DNA of 20,770 nucleotides, from contig JBKOUJ010000127.1 in NCBI GenBank assembly GCA_046723355.1, positions 1-20,770 of the forward strand, read 5' to 3'. The position numbers were made by a program, and so were the translations under genes. The notes under the pieces are model-generated. The model made no database searches and had not been told where the DNA came from. It worked only from the letters and a program-made list of their open reading frames with translations. This stretch comes from 13-2-20CM-68-14 sp046723355 (GTDB lineage: Bacteria > Actinomycetota > Thermoleophilia > Gaiellales > Gaiellaceae). Within the stretch, counting starts at the first letter, position 1, and every line of letters begins with the position of its first letter. Below, piece after piece: positions 14,629 to 20,770 of the stretch.

Positions 14629-15131
14629 GCGCGCGCCGGCGGCACAGACTGCTTCTCGCCAAACCCTCCTACTACGCGAAGCGTGTTCAGGACCGCCGCG
14701 GCACGGGCGGCGTTGCGGCGGTCCGCCGCGTAGACGAACGCGTAGAAGTTGCGGCCGCGATCGCGGAAGCTCACCGAGAAGCCGCGGCTGAACGGCATCT
14801 CGCAGCAGCCGCCCATCTGGTCGAGCCGCTCGGGCGTGCGGACCTCGGTGCGCGCCGGGACGCCCCGTTCAGGCCCGCCTTCCAGTAAGAGGATGAGCGT
14901 GCGGTTACGCGGAAGCTTCGCATCGGCACCGAGCCTCCCTCGCACGTCGGTGACCGCGAGGACCTGCCGCGGCCTCAAGCACTCGCTCAGGCGCTCGTGC
15001 GTGAGATGCCATGACTTCGGCGCGACAACCGACAGCCCGCCGGCGCGTAGGACCTGGCCGCCGGCGGCCGGTGACGAGGCCGTCGACAACGCGACGACGA
15101 CCGCGAGGGACGTCAGCAGAACGACGCGCAT
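14625..15131 (-). CDS. Secreted protein of unknown function, 168 residues
   Basis: Not recognised. The N-terminus MRVVLLTSLAVVVALSTASS is a signal peptide, probably cleaved near ASSPAAGG, so the mature protein is exported. The mature part (about 145 residues) has SVVAPKSWHLT, a single Cys in SECLRP, an adjacent Cys pair in MGGCCEMPF, and a C-terminal helix (AARAAAVLNTLRVV). The pattern of a short beta-rich exported protein with a C-terminal helix resembles small lipoprotein-like or penicillin-binding accessory domains, but this is only an impression. The start is placed at ATG 15131, at the signal peptide; an in-frame ATG at 15188 would add 19 charged residues. It is divergent from the GTPase gene. 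Confidence 0.72.
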   Translation of the reverse strand: MRVVLLTSLAVVVALSTASSPAAGGQVLRAGGLSVVAPKSWHLTHERLSECLRPRQVLAVTDVRGRLGADAKLPRNRTLILLLEGGPERGVPARTEVRTPERLDQMGGCCEMPFSRGFSVSFRDRGRNFYAFVYAADRRNAARAAAVLNTLRVVGGFGEKQSVPPARA

Positions 15132-15187
15132 GCCCTGATTACGATCCCCGGCGCCGAACGCGTCCCGCTCCGTCCTGCATACCTGCA

Positions 15188-15193
15188 TATCCT
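15188..15193 (+). promoter_or_regulatory. -10 box of the CPGS-like GTPase gene (leaderless)
   Basis: TATCCT ends 6 bases before ATG 15200, with no Shine-Dalgarno. Confidence 0.5.
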
Positions 15194-15199
15194 TTACGC

Positions 15200-16537
15200 A
15201 TGGGCAGGACTCGGGTGGTCATCGCGGGAGCCGCGGGCCGGGACTTCCACAACTTCAACCTGGTCTACCGCGACAGCGCCGAGCACGAGGTGGTTTCCTT
15301 CACTGCTGCCCAGATCCCGAACATCGACGGCCGGCTCTATCCGCCTGCCCTTGCAGGCGATCTCTACGCGGACGGGATCCCGATCGTCGCCGAAGACGAG
15401 CTCGAGGCGGTGATCGCGCAGCACGAGGTCGACGAGGTCGTCTTCTCGTACTCCGACGTCACTCACGAGCACGTCATGCACGTCGGCTCCCGCGCGCTCG
15501 CCGCCGGGGCTTCGTACCGGTTGCTTTCGCCGCGCGAGACGATGCTGAGCTCGTCGAAGCCGGTGGTGGCGGTCTGCGCCGTCCGCACTGGATCTGGGAA
15601 AAGCCAGACCACGCGCTACGTCGCCGGGCTGCTACGCGGAGCGGGACGGCGCGTCGCCGTGCTGCGTCATCCGATGCCGTACGGCGATCTCGAGAAGCAG
15701 GCCGTCCAGCGGTTCGAGCGCTATGAGGATCTCGAGGCGGCCGACGCCACGATCGAGGAGCGCGAGGAGTACGAGCCGCACCTCCGCGAGGGCAACCTCG
15801 TCTTCGCCGGGATCGACTACGGGGCCATCCTCGCCGCCGCCGAACAGGAGGCAGATGTGATCCTCTGGGACGGCGGCAACAACGACACACCGTTCATCAA
15901 GCCGAACCTGCACATCGTCGTCGTCGACCCCCACCGTCCCGGCCACGAGCTTCGCTACCACCCCGGCGAGACGAACCTGCGGATGGCCGACGTGTGCATC
16001 ATCAACAAGGTCGACTCGGCCCCGCAGGCGGGCGTCGACGCCGTTCTCGAATCGATCCGCGCGACGAACCCGCTCGCGCAGGTCATCCGCGCCGCCTCGC
16101 CCTTCACGGTCGAGGAAAACGGGCTCGAGATCGAGGGCAAGCGCGTGCTGGCCGTCGAGGACGGCCCCACGCTGACGCACGGCGAAATGACGTACGGCGC
16201 AGCGGTGCTGGCAGCGAAGCAGGGTGGCGCGGCGGCGCTGGTCGACCCGAGGCCGTTCGCGGTCGGCTCGATCGCGAAGACGTTCGAGGACTATCCGGGG
16301 ATCGGTCCGCTCCTGCCGGCGATGGGGTACGGCCGCGAGCAGATGGTCGATCTCCGCGAGACGATCGAGCGCTCCGATGCCGACCTCGTCCTGATCGGCA
16401 CGCCCATCGACCTACGCCGCCTGATCGAGCTCGACAAGCCGGCGCTGCGCGTCACCTACCGCCTGCAGGAGCTGGACGAGCCAGGGCTCGCCGAGATCCT
16501 CCAGGAACGCGGCATCATCGAGACCGCGCTGGTGTAG
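15200..16537 (+). CDS. Cyclic 2,3-diphosphoglycerate-synthetase-like P-loop protein
   Basis: Cytoplasmic P-loop NTPase of 445 residues. N-terminal Rossmann-like region (VVIAGAAGRDFHNFN, 6-20); P-loop RTGSGKSQTTR with G131-S-G133-K134-S135; then DVILWDGGNNDTPF (Walker-B-like) and ADVCIINKVDS, resembling a G-domain NKxD motif. This architecture is that of archaeal cyclic 2,3-diphosphoglycerate synthetase and its bacterial homologues. In bacteria, cyclic-2,3-DPG production is not established, and the gene often sits with carbamate kinase, as it does here (kinase start directly after this stop). I infer a role linked to carbamoyl-phosphate or purine/amidine breakdown, with NTP hydrolysis, but the reaction is unknown. 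Confidence 0.85.
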   Translation: MGRTRVVIAGAAGRDFHNFNLVYRDSAEHEVVSFTAAQIPNIDGRLYPPALAGDLYADGIPIVAEDELEAVIAQHEVDEVVFSYSDVTHEHVMHVGSRALAAGASYRLLSPRETMLSSSKPVVAVCAVRTGSGKSQTTRYVAGLLRGAGRRVAVLRHPMPYGDLEKQAVQRFERYEDLEAADATIEEREEYEPHLREGNLVFAGIDYGAILAAAEQEADVILWDGGNNDTPFIKPNLHIVVVDPHRPGHELRYHPGETNLRMADVCIINKVDSAPQAGVDAVLESIRATNPLAQVIRAASPFTVEENGLEIEGKRVLAVEDGPTLTHGEMTYGAAVLAAKQGGAAALVDPRPFAVGSIAKTFEDYPGIGPLLPAMGYGREQMVDLRETIERSDADLVLIGTPIDLRRLIELDKPALRVTYRLQELDEPGLAEILQERGIIETALV

Positions 16538-17446
16538 GTGCTCACGGTCGTCGCGCTCGGCGGTAACGCGCTGACGCGGCCCGGCGAGCGTGGCACGGCG
16601 GCGGAGCAGCGCGCGAACCTCCGTGCGACGTGCGAGGCGATGAGGCCGCTGCTCGGCGACGGCGACCTGGTTGTAACGCACGGGAACGGCCCGCAGGTCG
16701 GCAACGAGCTGCTCCGGCAGGAGCGTGCCGCAGACGAGGTGCCGCCGCTTCCGCTGTACCTCGCCGTTGCGCAGACGCAGGCGGAGATCGGGTCTCTGAT
16801 CGAATCGGAGCTCGGCGCCATCGCCGAGCGGCCCGTCGTCTGCGTGCTGACGCACGTCCGCGTCGCCGAGGACGATCCCGCCTTCGGAGTGCCGACTAAG
16901 CCCGTCGGGCCTTTTTACGCGGAAGAGGAGGCGAGGCAGCTCGAGGCGGAGCGGGGCTGGATCGTCGCCGGCGACGCCGGCCGCGGCTGGCGGCGCGTCG
17001 TCCCGTCGCCGGCGCCGCTCGAGGTGGTCGAGCTCGAGGCGGTGCGGACGCTGGTCGGCGCAGGAGCCATCGCGGTTGCGTGCGGTGGCGGCGGCATCCC
17101 GGTGTCGTCGCGAAACGGCCGGCTGGTGGGCGTCGACGCCGTGATCGACAAGGATCGTGCGTCGGCGTTGCTGGCCATCGCTCTCGGCGCCGAGCGGCTC
17201 GTGATCCTCACAGACGTCGACGCGGTCTACGCGGGCTGGGGGACCGACGAGCGCCGTGCGCTCCCCGAGCTGGACGCCGAGGCCGCCCGCGCGCTGCTGC
17301 CCGAGCTGGCCGAGGGCTCGATCGGCCCTAAGGTCGAGGCGACGCTGACGTTTGCGCTGGCCGGCGGCCGTGAAGCGCTGATCACGTCGGCAGCAGCACT
17401 CGGCGACGCCCTCGCCGGCCGCGCCGGCACTCGCATCAAGCCCTAG
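16538..17446 (+). CDS. arcC: Carbamate kinase
   Basis: Cytoplasmic amino-acid-kinase-fold enzyme that interconverts carbamoyl phosphate plus ADP with ATP plus carbamate (CO2 and ammonia). The 302 residues show VVALGGNAL at the N-terminus, VTHGNGPQVGNELL (about 46-59), the GGGGIPV loop (about 184-190), VIDKDRASALLA (about 203-214), and ILTDVDAVY. It starts with GTG immediately after the TAG of the GTPase gene, with no gap, so translation is probably coupled. No arginine deiminase or ornithine carbamoyltransferase gene accompanies it. The carbamoyl phosphate source may therefore be another pathway, such as ureido or purine degradation encoded elsewhere. Confidence 0.94.
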   Translation: MLTVVALGGNALTRPGERGTAAEQRANLRATCEAMRPLLGDGDLVVTHGNGPQVGNELLRQERAADEVPPLPLYLAVAQTQAEIGSLIESELGAIAERPVVCVLTHVRVAEDDPAFGVPTKPVGPFYAEEEARQLEAERGWIVAGDAGRGWRRVVPSPAPLEVVELEAVRTLVGAGAIAVACGGGGIPVSSRNGRLVGVDAVIDKDRASALLAIALGAERLVILTDVDAVYAGWGTDERRALPELDAEAARALLPELAEGSIGPKVEATLTFALAGGREALITSAAALGDALAGRAGTRIKP

Positions 17447-17525
17447 ACACAACTCCTAGACGAAGGGGCGAGGGAGACTAGCCCGCGGGGGGAGGCGTCC
17501 CAGGAGCCGATAGTTACGAAATAAC

Positions 17526-17531
17526 AAGGAG
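17526..17531 (+). promoter_or_regulatory. Shine-Dalgarno before the 7-codon micro-ORF
   Basis: AAGGAG, 4 bases before ATG 17536. It is notable because most genes around it lack an SD. Confidence 0.45.
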
Positions 17532-17535
17532 TTCC

Positions 17536-17559
17536 ATGACGTCGAAAGAAAGGCTTTAG
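17536..17559 (+). CDS. Possible 7-residue leader peptide
   Basis: ATG with AAGGAG upstream encodes MTSKERL and a TAG. One base later a GTG opens the 25-residue membrane peptide. This could be a leader whose translation controls the next small gene. It is too short for statistical support and is proposed from the ribosome binding site and spacing alone. Confidence 0.3.
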   Translation: MTSKERL

Positions 17560-17560
17560 C

Positions 17561-17638
17561 GTGACCTACGTCGTGCTCGCCATCATCGCGGCGCTCCTGC
17601 TCGCCGGCCTCTGGTACGTCCGCAGCCGCCGGGCGTAG
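17561..17638 (+). CDS. Possible 25-residue single-pass membrane peptide
   Basis: Unrecognised small protein, starting GTG (MTYVVLAIIAALLLAGL) and ending WYVRSRRA. It is one hydrophobic helix followed by a basic tail, so it would insert in the membrane with the basic end probably inside. The start follows the stop of a 7-codon ORF by one base, and AAAGG lies about 9 bases upstream. It lies in a 250-base gap between carbamate kinase and a large membrane protein, with no other gene candidate. Short hydrophobic ORFs can occur by chance, so conservation in relatives is needed to call it real. Confidence 0.4.
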   Translation: MTYVVLAIIAALLLAGLWYVRSRRA

Positions 17639-17695
17639 CCCACCGGGACAACTCGACTTCCGCCGCCGGAGCGGGTCGGCGGCCGAGGCCAACGC

Positions 17696-17701
17696 TATGG
17701 T
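17696..17701 (+). promoter_or_regulatory. -10 box at the start of the first GT-C-like gene
   Basis: GC-TATGGT lies over the ATG at 17697 and ends 7 bases before an in-frame TTG at 17709. If it works like the other boxes here, the real start is TTG 17709 rather than ATG 17697. Confidence 0.4.
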
Positions 17702-19085
17702 CGCCGAATTGACCTCACGCGCCCCTGCACTTCGCGCCCGCGTCTCGGCCGCGTCGGCGCGTGTGGGCCCTCTCGAGCTAGTGGCGGCACTCGGCGCCGT
17801 CCTCGCGGCTCTCGCCGGCACGATCGGCGCCGATGCGCGGTGGCTCTCCGCGCTGGGAGCGATCATCGTACGACGAGGCTCGATCCCCAACGGCATTCCG
17901 TGGGCGAGCGCACCGTCTCACGGGTGGCACAACGTGCCCGTGCTCGCCGAGCTGATCTTCCGGGCGCTGACGAGCGCCGCAGGCAACCGCGGATTGCTTG
18001 CCGCGCAGATCGTCGCTGTGGGATCCGCGTTCCTCGTCCTCGCGTGGGACCTGCGCCGCAGCGGTGCGGGCGAGCTCGAAGGCAGCTTCGCCCTGCTCCT
18101 TGCGGCGATCGGCTCGTTCCCGGTGCTGCTGGTCGTGCGCTCGCAGCTTTTCTCGGTGCTGCTCTTTCCGGTTCTGATCGCGTTGCTACGCGCCGAAGCG
18201 CGCGTTCCGACGCGCCGGATCTGGCTGCTCGTCCCGCTTGTCGCGGTCTGGTCGAATCTGCACGGAGCGGTGCTCGTCGGTCTCGCCGTGGCCGTTGCGT
18301 ACCTGATCTTCGAACGGGGGCGAAGCCAGCCGTTCGTCGCCGCAGCAGTCCTCGCAACATCCGCCCTGGCGGCGTGCATCACTCCAGCCCTCGAGCACAC
18401 GCCCGAGTACTACTACGGCTTGCTCCGAAACGAGGCGGCGCGGCGTGGCGAAGGGCTGTGGGCGCCGCTCTCGCTCACATCCGGGTTCGACATCCTCCTG
18501 GTCGCGACGGCGGTCGTGCTGGTCGCGCTCGCCCTGTGGGCCCGCCCGTCCCTCTGGGAGCTGGTCGTACTCGCAGGCCTCGCCGTGCTGACGGCGAAGA
18601 CGGCGCGTAGCGGCGCCTGGCTGCTGTTCTTCGCGGCGGCGCCTGCCGCGAGGAGCCTCCGCTTCGACCCGAGCCGCGACGATCGGCGGGGCTCGATCTT
18701 CGTGCTCGCGGTCGCCGTCGCGCTCGTCGTCTTCGGCGTCGTTCGAGGACCACTCCCTTCCGGAGCGGGGAAGTCGCTGCTTGCCGACGCACTTCGGCGG
18801 GCCGATGGCTCTCCGATCCTGGCCGATGGCGTTCCGGCCGAGCAGGTCGCGGCCGCGGGTGGACGAGTCTGGATGAGCAATCCCATCGACGCCTTCAGCG
18901 CACACGACCAGCGCCTCTACCTCGACTGGCTGGCGGGCCGGCCCTCCGGCGATCCCGCGCTTCGGCATGCACAGGTCATCCTGGTGAGCCGCCGCGATGC
19001 ACCGGCGAGACGCCTGAGACACTCCAGCCAGTTTCGGCAAGCAGCCCGTGACGCGAAGGCGGCCGTCTTCGTCAGGCGCCGTTGA
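17697..19085 (+). CDS. Polytopic membrane protein, GT-C glycosyltransferase-like
   Basis: Membrane protein of up to 462 residues with about ten hydrophobic segments. The first extracytoplasmic loop (after a helix near residues 28-46) carries charged residues and a W-H pair (RGSIPNGIP...SHGWHNVPVL, about 60-81), and a later segment reads VWSNLHGAVLVGLAV. This layout is common in GT-C-type glycosyltransferases that use lipid-linked sugars, but no catalytic Asp motif can be proven here. The C-terminal about 120 residues form a soluble domain (ADGVPAEQVAAAGGRVWMSN, then VILVSRRDAPARR). The start is ATG 17697 or, by promoter position, TTG 17709. The next membrane protein gene follows at once, so they are probably one operon. 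Confidence 0.72.
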   Translation: MVAELTSRAPALRARVSAASARVGPLELVAALGAVLAALAGTIGADARWLSALGAIIVRRGSIPNGIPWASAPSHGWHNVPVLAELIFRALTSAAGNRGLLAAQIVAVGSAFLVLAWDLRRSGAGELEGSFALLLAAIGSFPVLLVVRSQLFSVLLFPVLIALLRAEARVPTRRIWLLVPLVAVWSNLHGAVLVGLAVAVAYLIFERGRSQPFVAAAVLATSALAACITPALEHTPEYYYGLLRNEAARRGEGLWAPLSLTSGFDILLVATAVVLVALALWARPSLWELVVLAGLAVLTAKTARSGAWLLFFAAAPAARSLRFDPSRDDRRGSIFVLAVAVALVVFGVVRGPLPSGAGKSLLADALRRADGSPILADGVPAEQVAAAGGRVWMSNPIDAFSAHDQRLYLDWLAGRPSGDPALRHAQVILVSRRDAPARRLRHSSQFRQAARDAKAAVFVRRR

Positions 19086-19144
19086 CGCCGATCTTCGGAT
19101 CAGGCCGAACGTCGAGCCATCCCTCGACCTCTCACCGTTGCGAG

Positions 19145-20467
19145 ATGCCGGGGTCCCGAGCTAAGACGAACACCGTGGAGGCCCATGCTGTCGCGGTCCC
19201 GCACGCCGTTCCGAAAGAGCGCGCCGCGCGGATCACCTCGCCCTGGGCGGTCGCCGCGATCGTGGCGGCCTTCTACACACTCCTGGTGACGCCCGGCCTG
19301 ATCAGCAACCCATACCAGTTCATCAACATCGGGCGCCAGTACATCCACAAGGGCACGTCGAGCGCCGCGATCGACGAGCACGCGCGGGCGATGAACCACA
19401 GGATCGGCTACGACGGCCAGTTCTATTACTTTCTGGCGGCCGATCCCGCCCACGGCAAGGACTACATGGACGCGCCCGGGATCATCTATTCCCGGATCGG
19501 CTACCCGATCACGGTCCGCGCGCTCAGCGGGGGGAACGCCGCCCTCGTCCCGTACATGATGGTGCTGGTCAACATCCTGGCCGCCGTCGGCGGGACGCTG
19601 GCGGTCGCGTTCTTCCTGAAACGTCACGGGCTGCCGCCCGCATTGGCGCTCGTCTACGGCCTCTACCCGGGCCTGGTGCTCTCGGTACTGAGAGATCTCA
19701 CCGAGCCGCTCGCGTTCGCGCTTGCGGCCGCCGCGTTACTGGTCTTCGATGCCCGGTCGAAGCGGCGCCTTCTCGGAGCGGGCGCGCTGTTCGGGCTGGC
19801 AATGCTGACTCGCGAGACCGTCGCTCTTTTCCCGGCGATTCTGAGCCTCGCGCTGCTCGTCGGCGTCGGAACCTCGTTCGAGTGGAAGATCCGGCTTCGC
19901 TGGAGCAACCTCGCGCGGTCGATCGCCTTTGCGGAGGTCGCATTTGCCCCGCTGCTGCTCTGGCGGCATATCGTGGCTGCGAACCTCCCCCGCCAGACGA
20001 TCCAGGAGCCGTTCGTCGGCGGCGAACACCACGTCGCCGGGGTGGGCGGCCCCGTCGGCTCGTTGCTCACAGCACTCGTCCCGTTCCACGCCATCGCCAA
20101 GCAATGGCCTTGGACCGGCGACAACGTCGGCGACCTGCTGACCGTCTTCCTGCCGGCGCTGATCTGGGCGGTGATCGCATTCATCGTTCTGCGGCAGAAG
20201 CCCACGATGCTCGGACCGGTTTTTATCCTCGCCAACGTGGCGGTCTTCGTGGTCTTCCTCCCGACGCCGATCGCCGTGGACTACGGCTCGTTGGGCCGGG
20301 CGTCGCTCGGGGTTCTTCTCGGCGTCTTCATCACGCTTCCCCTGATCGGCACGGTGTTCGGAGAGAGAGCGCAGCTGGTTCGCAGCACGCTGTTGCTCTG
20401 GTCGCTGCCCGTGTGGGTGGTGCTCGGGATTCTGCTCCATGCCATCGGGCCGAAATACGTCTGGTAA
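19145..20467 (+). CDS. Polytopic membrane protein, GT-C mannosyltransferase-like
   Basis: Membrane protein of 440 residues with about ten hydrophobic segments. The first extracytoplasmic loop contains the signature NHRIGYDGQFYYFLAADPAH, with an Asp in GYDGQFYY, typical of a group of GT-C-type proteins linked to cell-surface glycopolymers. Other segments are RIGYPITVRALS and GLAMLTRETVALFPAIL, whose LTRE is a recurring pattern in such enzymes. It probably adds sugars from a polyprenyl carrier to an exported acceptor; the acceptor is unknown. Start uncertain: ATG 19145 is chosen here, while the frame is open from 19082 (TTG) and a GTG lies at 19175. It lies directly after another membrane protein and before the Flp pilin. 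Confidence 0.74.
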   Translation: MPGSRAKTNTVEAHAVAVPHAVPKERAARITSPWAVAAIVAAFYTLLVTPGLISNPYQFINIGRQYIHKGTSSAAIDEHARAMNHRIGYDGQFYYFLAADPAHGKDYMDAPGIIYSRIGYPITVRALSGGNAALVPYMMVLVNILAAVGGTLAVAFFLKRHGLPPALALVYGLYPGLVLSVLRDLTEPLAFALAAAALLVFDARSKRRLLGAGALFGLAMLTRETVALFPAILSLALLVGVGTSFEWKIRLRWSNLARSIAFAEVAFAPLLLWRHIVAANLPRQTIQEPFVGGEHHVAGVGGPVGSLLTALVPFHAIAKQWPWTGDNVGDLLTVFLPALIWAVIAFIVLRQKPTMLGPVFILANVAVFVVFLPTPIAVDYGSLGRASLGVLLGVFITLPLIGTVFGERAQLVRSTLLLWSLPVWVVLGILLHAIGPKYVW

Positions 20468-20487
20468 CGCGAAGACAAAATCTGCGC

Positions 20488-20567
20488 CGAAGGGACGGGC
20501 TACACCAGCCTTTCGCCCGTGTCTCCGCTCCCCGAATCCCAGTAGATAACGGATTGCGAAGTAATCC
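20488..20567 (+). promoter_or_regulatory. Structured leader region before the Flp pilin gene
   Basis: The 126-base gap 20468-20593 holds CGAAGGG/CCTTTCG (20488-20494/20509-20515, one G-U), an alternative ACGGGC/GCCCGT pairing (20495-20500/20515-20520), and GGATT/AATCC (20551-20555/20563-20567). The first two cannot both form completely. I cannot match it to a known riboswitch class. Confidence 0.3.
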
Positions 20568-20580
20568 ACCTTGGAGGGAG

Positions 20581-20587
20581 AAAGGAG
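20581..20587 (+). promoter_or_regulatory. Shine-Dalgarno of the Flp pilin gene
   Basis: AAAGGAG, 6 bases before ATG 20594, following GGAGGGAG. This strong site suits a highly expressed pilin. Confidence 0.7.
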
Positions 20588-20593
20588 AGCCAA

Positions 20594-20770
20594 ATGCTTC
20601 AGTCTTTCGCGGAGCGGCTCCTGCTGGCAAAGATGCGGGCCGAGGAAGGTCAGGCGCTCATCGAGTACGCCCTGATCGTCTCGCTGATCTCGGTCATCGC
20701 GATCGTGGCGCTTCAGGTCACGGGGCACAGCGTCGCCAGCATGCTGGACTCGATCAGCCAGCAGGTCTGA
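20594..20770 (+). CDS. flp: Flp-family type IVb pilin
   Basis: Small prepilin of 58 residues, the structural subunit of Flp/Tad pili. The 19-residue leader MLQSFAERLLLAKMRAEEG ends in Gly, and cleavage would give a mature N-terminus QALIEYALIVSLISVIAIV, with the conserved Glu at mature position 5 and Tyr at 6. The hydrophobic helix is followed by a short tail ending DSISQQV. Processing needs a TadV-type prepilin peptidase, not in this window. The TGA stop ends at the last base of the window, so the protein is complete. The downstream tad genes, if present, lie outside. Strong SD AAAGGAG at 6 bases. Confidence 0.93.
   Translation: MLQSFAERLLLAKMRAEEGQALIEYALIVSLISVIAIVALQVTGHSVASMLDSISQQV

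Noticed and set aside
18186..19040. Long minus-strand frame inside the first GT-C-like gene
   Set aside because: The product is charged and low-complexity, with no family motif, while the plus-strand product has regular membrane helices.
20468..20593. Known c-di-GMP riboswitch upstream of flp
   Set aside because: Short competing stems are visible, but I could not place the conserved core of the GEMM-I or class II riboswitch.

Overview
The window is high-GC DNA, densely packed with genes on both strands, many separated by only a few bases. The gene content suggests an actinobacterium-like organism, possibly a deep-branching class such as Thermoleophilia. The signs are a phosphatidylinositol locus (inositol-1-phosphate synthase plus a CDP-alcohol phosphotransferase), an M29 aminopeptidase, a cyclic-2,3-diphosphoglycerate-synthetase-like GTPase beside carbamate kinase, and an Flp pilin. 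No rRNA or other firm taxonomic marker is present, so this is inference. The DnaK carries the insert usually seen in diderm Hsp70s, which is atypical for Actinobacteria.

Layout. 1-992 (-): 5' part of dnaK, cut by the window edge. 1089-2174 (+): M29 aminopeptidase. 2179-2590 (-): two tiny acidic proteins with related C-termini and a strong hairpin between them. 2668-3657 (+): moaA. 3715-8076 (+): an inositol-lipid block made of a PAP2-family enzyme, a PIP-synthase-like CDP-alcohol phosphotransferase, Ino1, and a glycosyltransferase fused to a PHP phosphoesterase domain. 8177-8770 (+): degenerate uracil-DNA-glycosylase-like protein. 8857-9663 (+): multi-pass membrane protein with the motif set of presenilin/signal-peptide-peptidase proteases. 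9679-13119 (-): RlmD/TrmA-type RNA methyltransferase, secreted phosphoesterase (phospholipase C family), a 168-bp imperfect palindrome, and YjbQ. 13138-14628 (+): HEAGH zinc peptidase. 14625-15131 (-): secreted protein of unknown function. 15200-17446 (+): CPGS-like GTPase and carbamate kinase. 17536-17638: a micro-ORF and a 25-residue membrane peptide. 17697-20467 (+): two large polytopic GT-C-like membrane proteins. 20594-20770 (+): Flp pilin, probably the first gene of a Tad pilus locus beyond the window.

Two themes link the genes. First, the inositol block could run the pathway glucose-6-phosphate to inositol-1-phosphate (Ino1), to phosphatidylinositol phosphate (CDP-alcohol phosphotransferase), to phosphatidylinositol (a phosphatase, for which PAP2 and PHP domains are both candidates), to a glycosylated lipid (the GT domain). 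Second, at least eleven genes have a TANNNT -10 box ending 6-9 bases before the start codon, which points to widespread leaderless transcription. At yjbQ and the zinc peptidase, one 7-bp sequence can serve as -10 box in both directions.

The observations most worth following are the presenilin/SPP-like protein, the two candidate PIP phosphatases in the inositol block, the TA-flanked palindrome, the shared -10 box, and the acidic mini-protein pair. No tRNA, rRNA, CRISPR array, transposase or prophage gene was seen.
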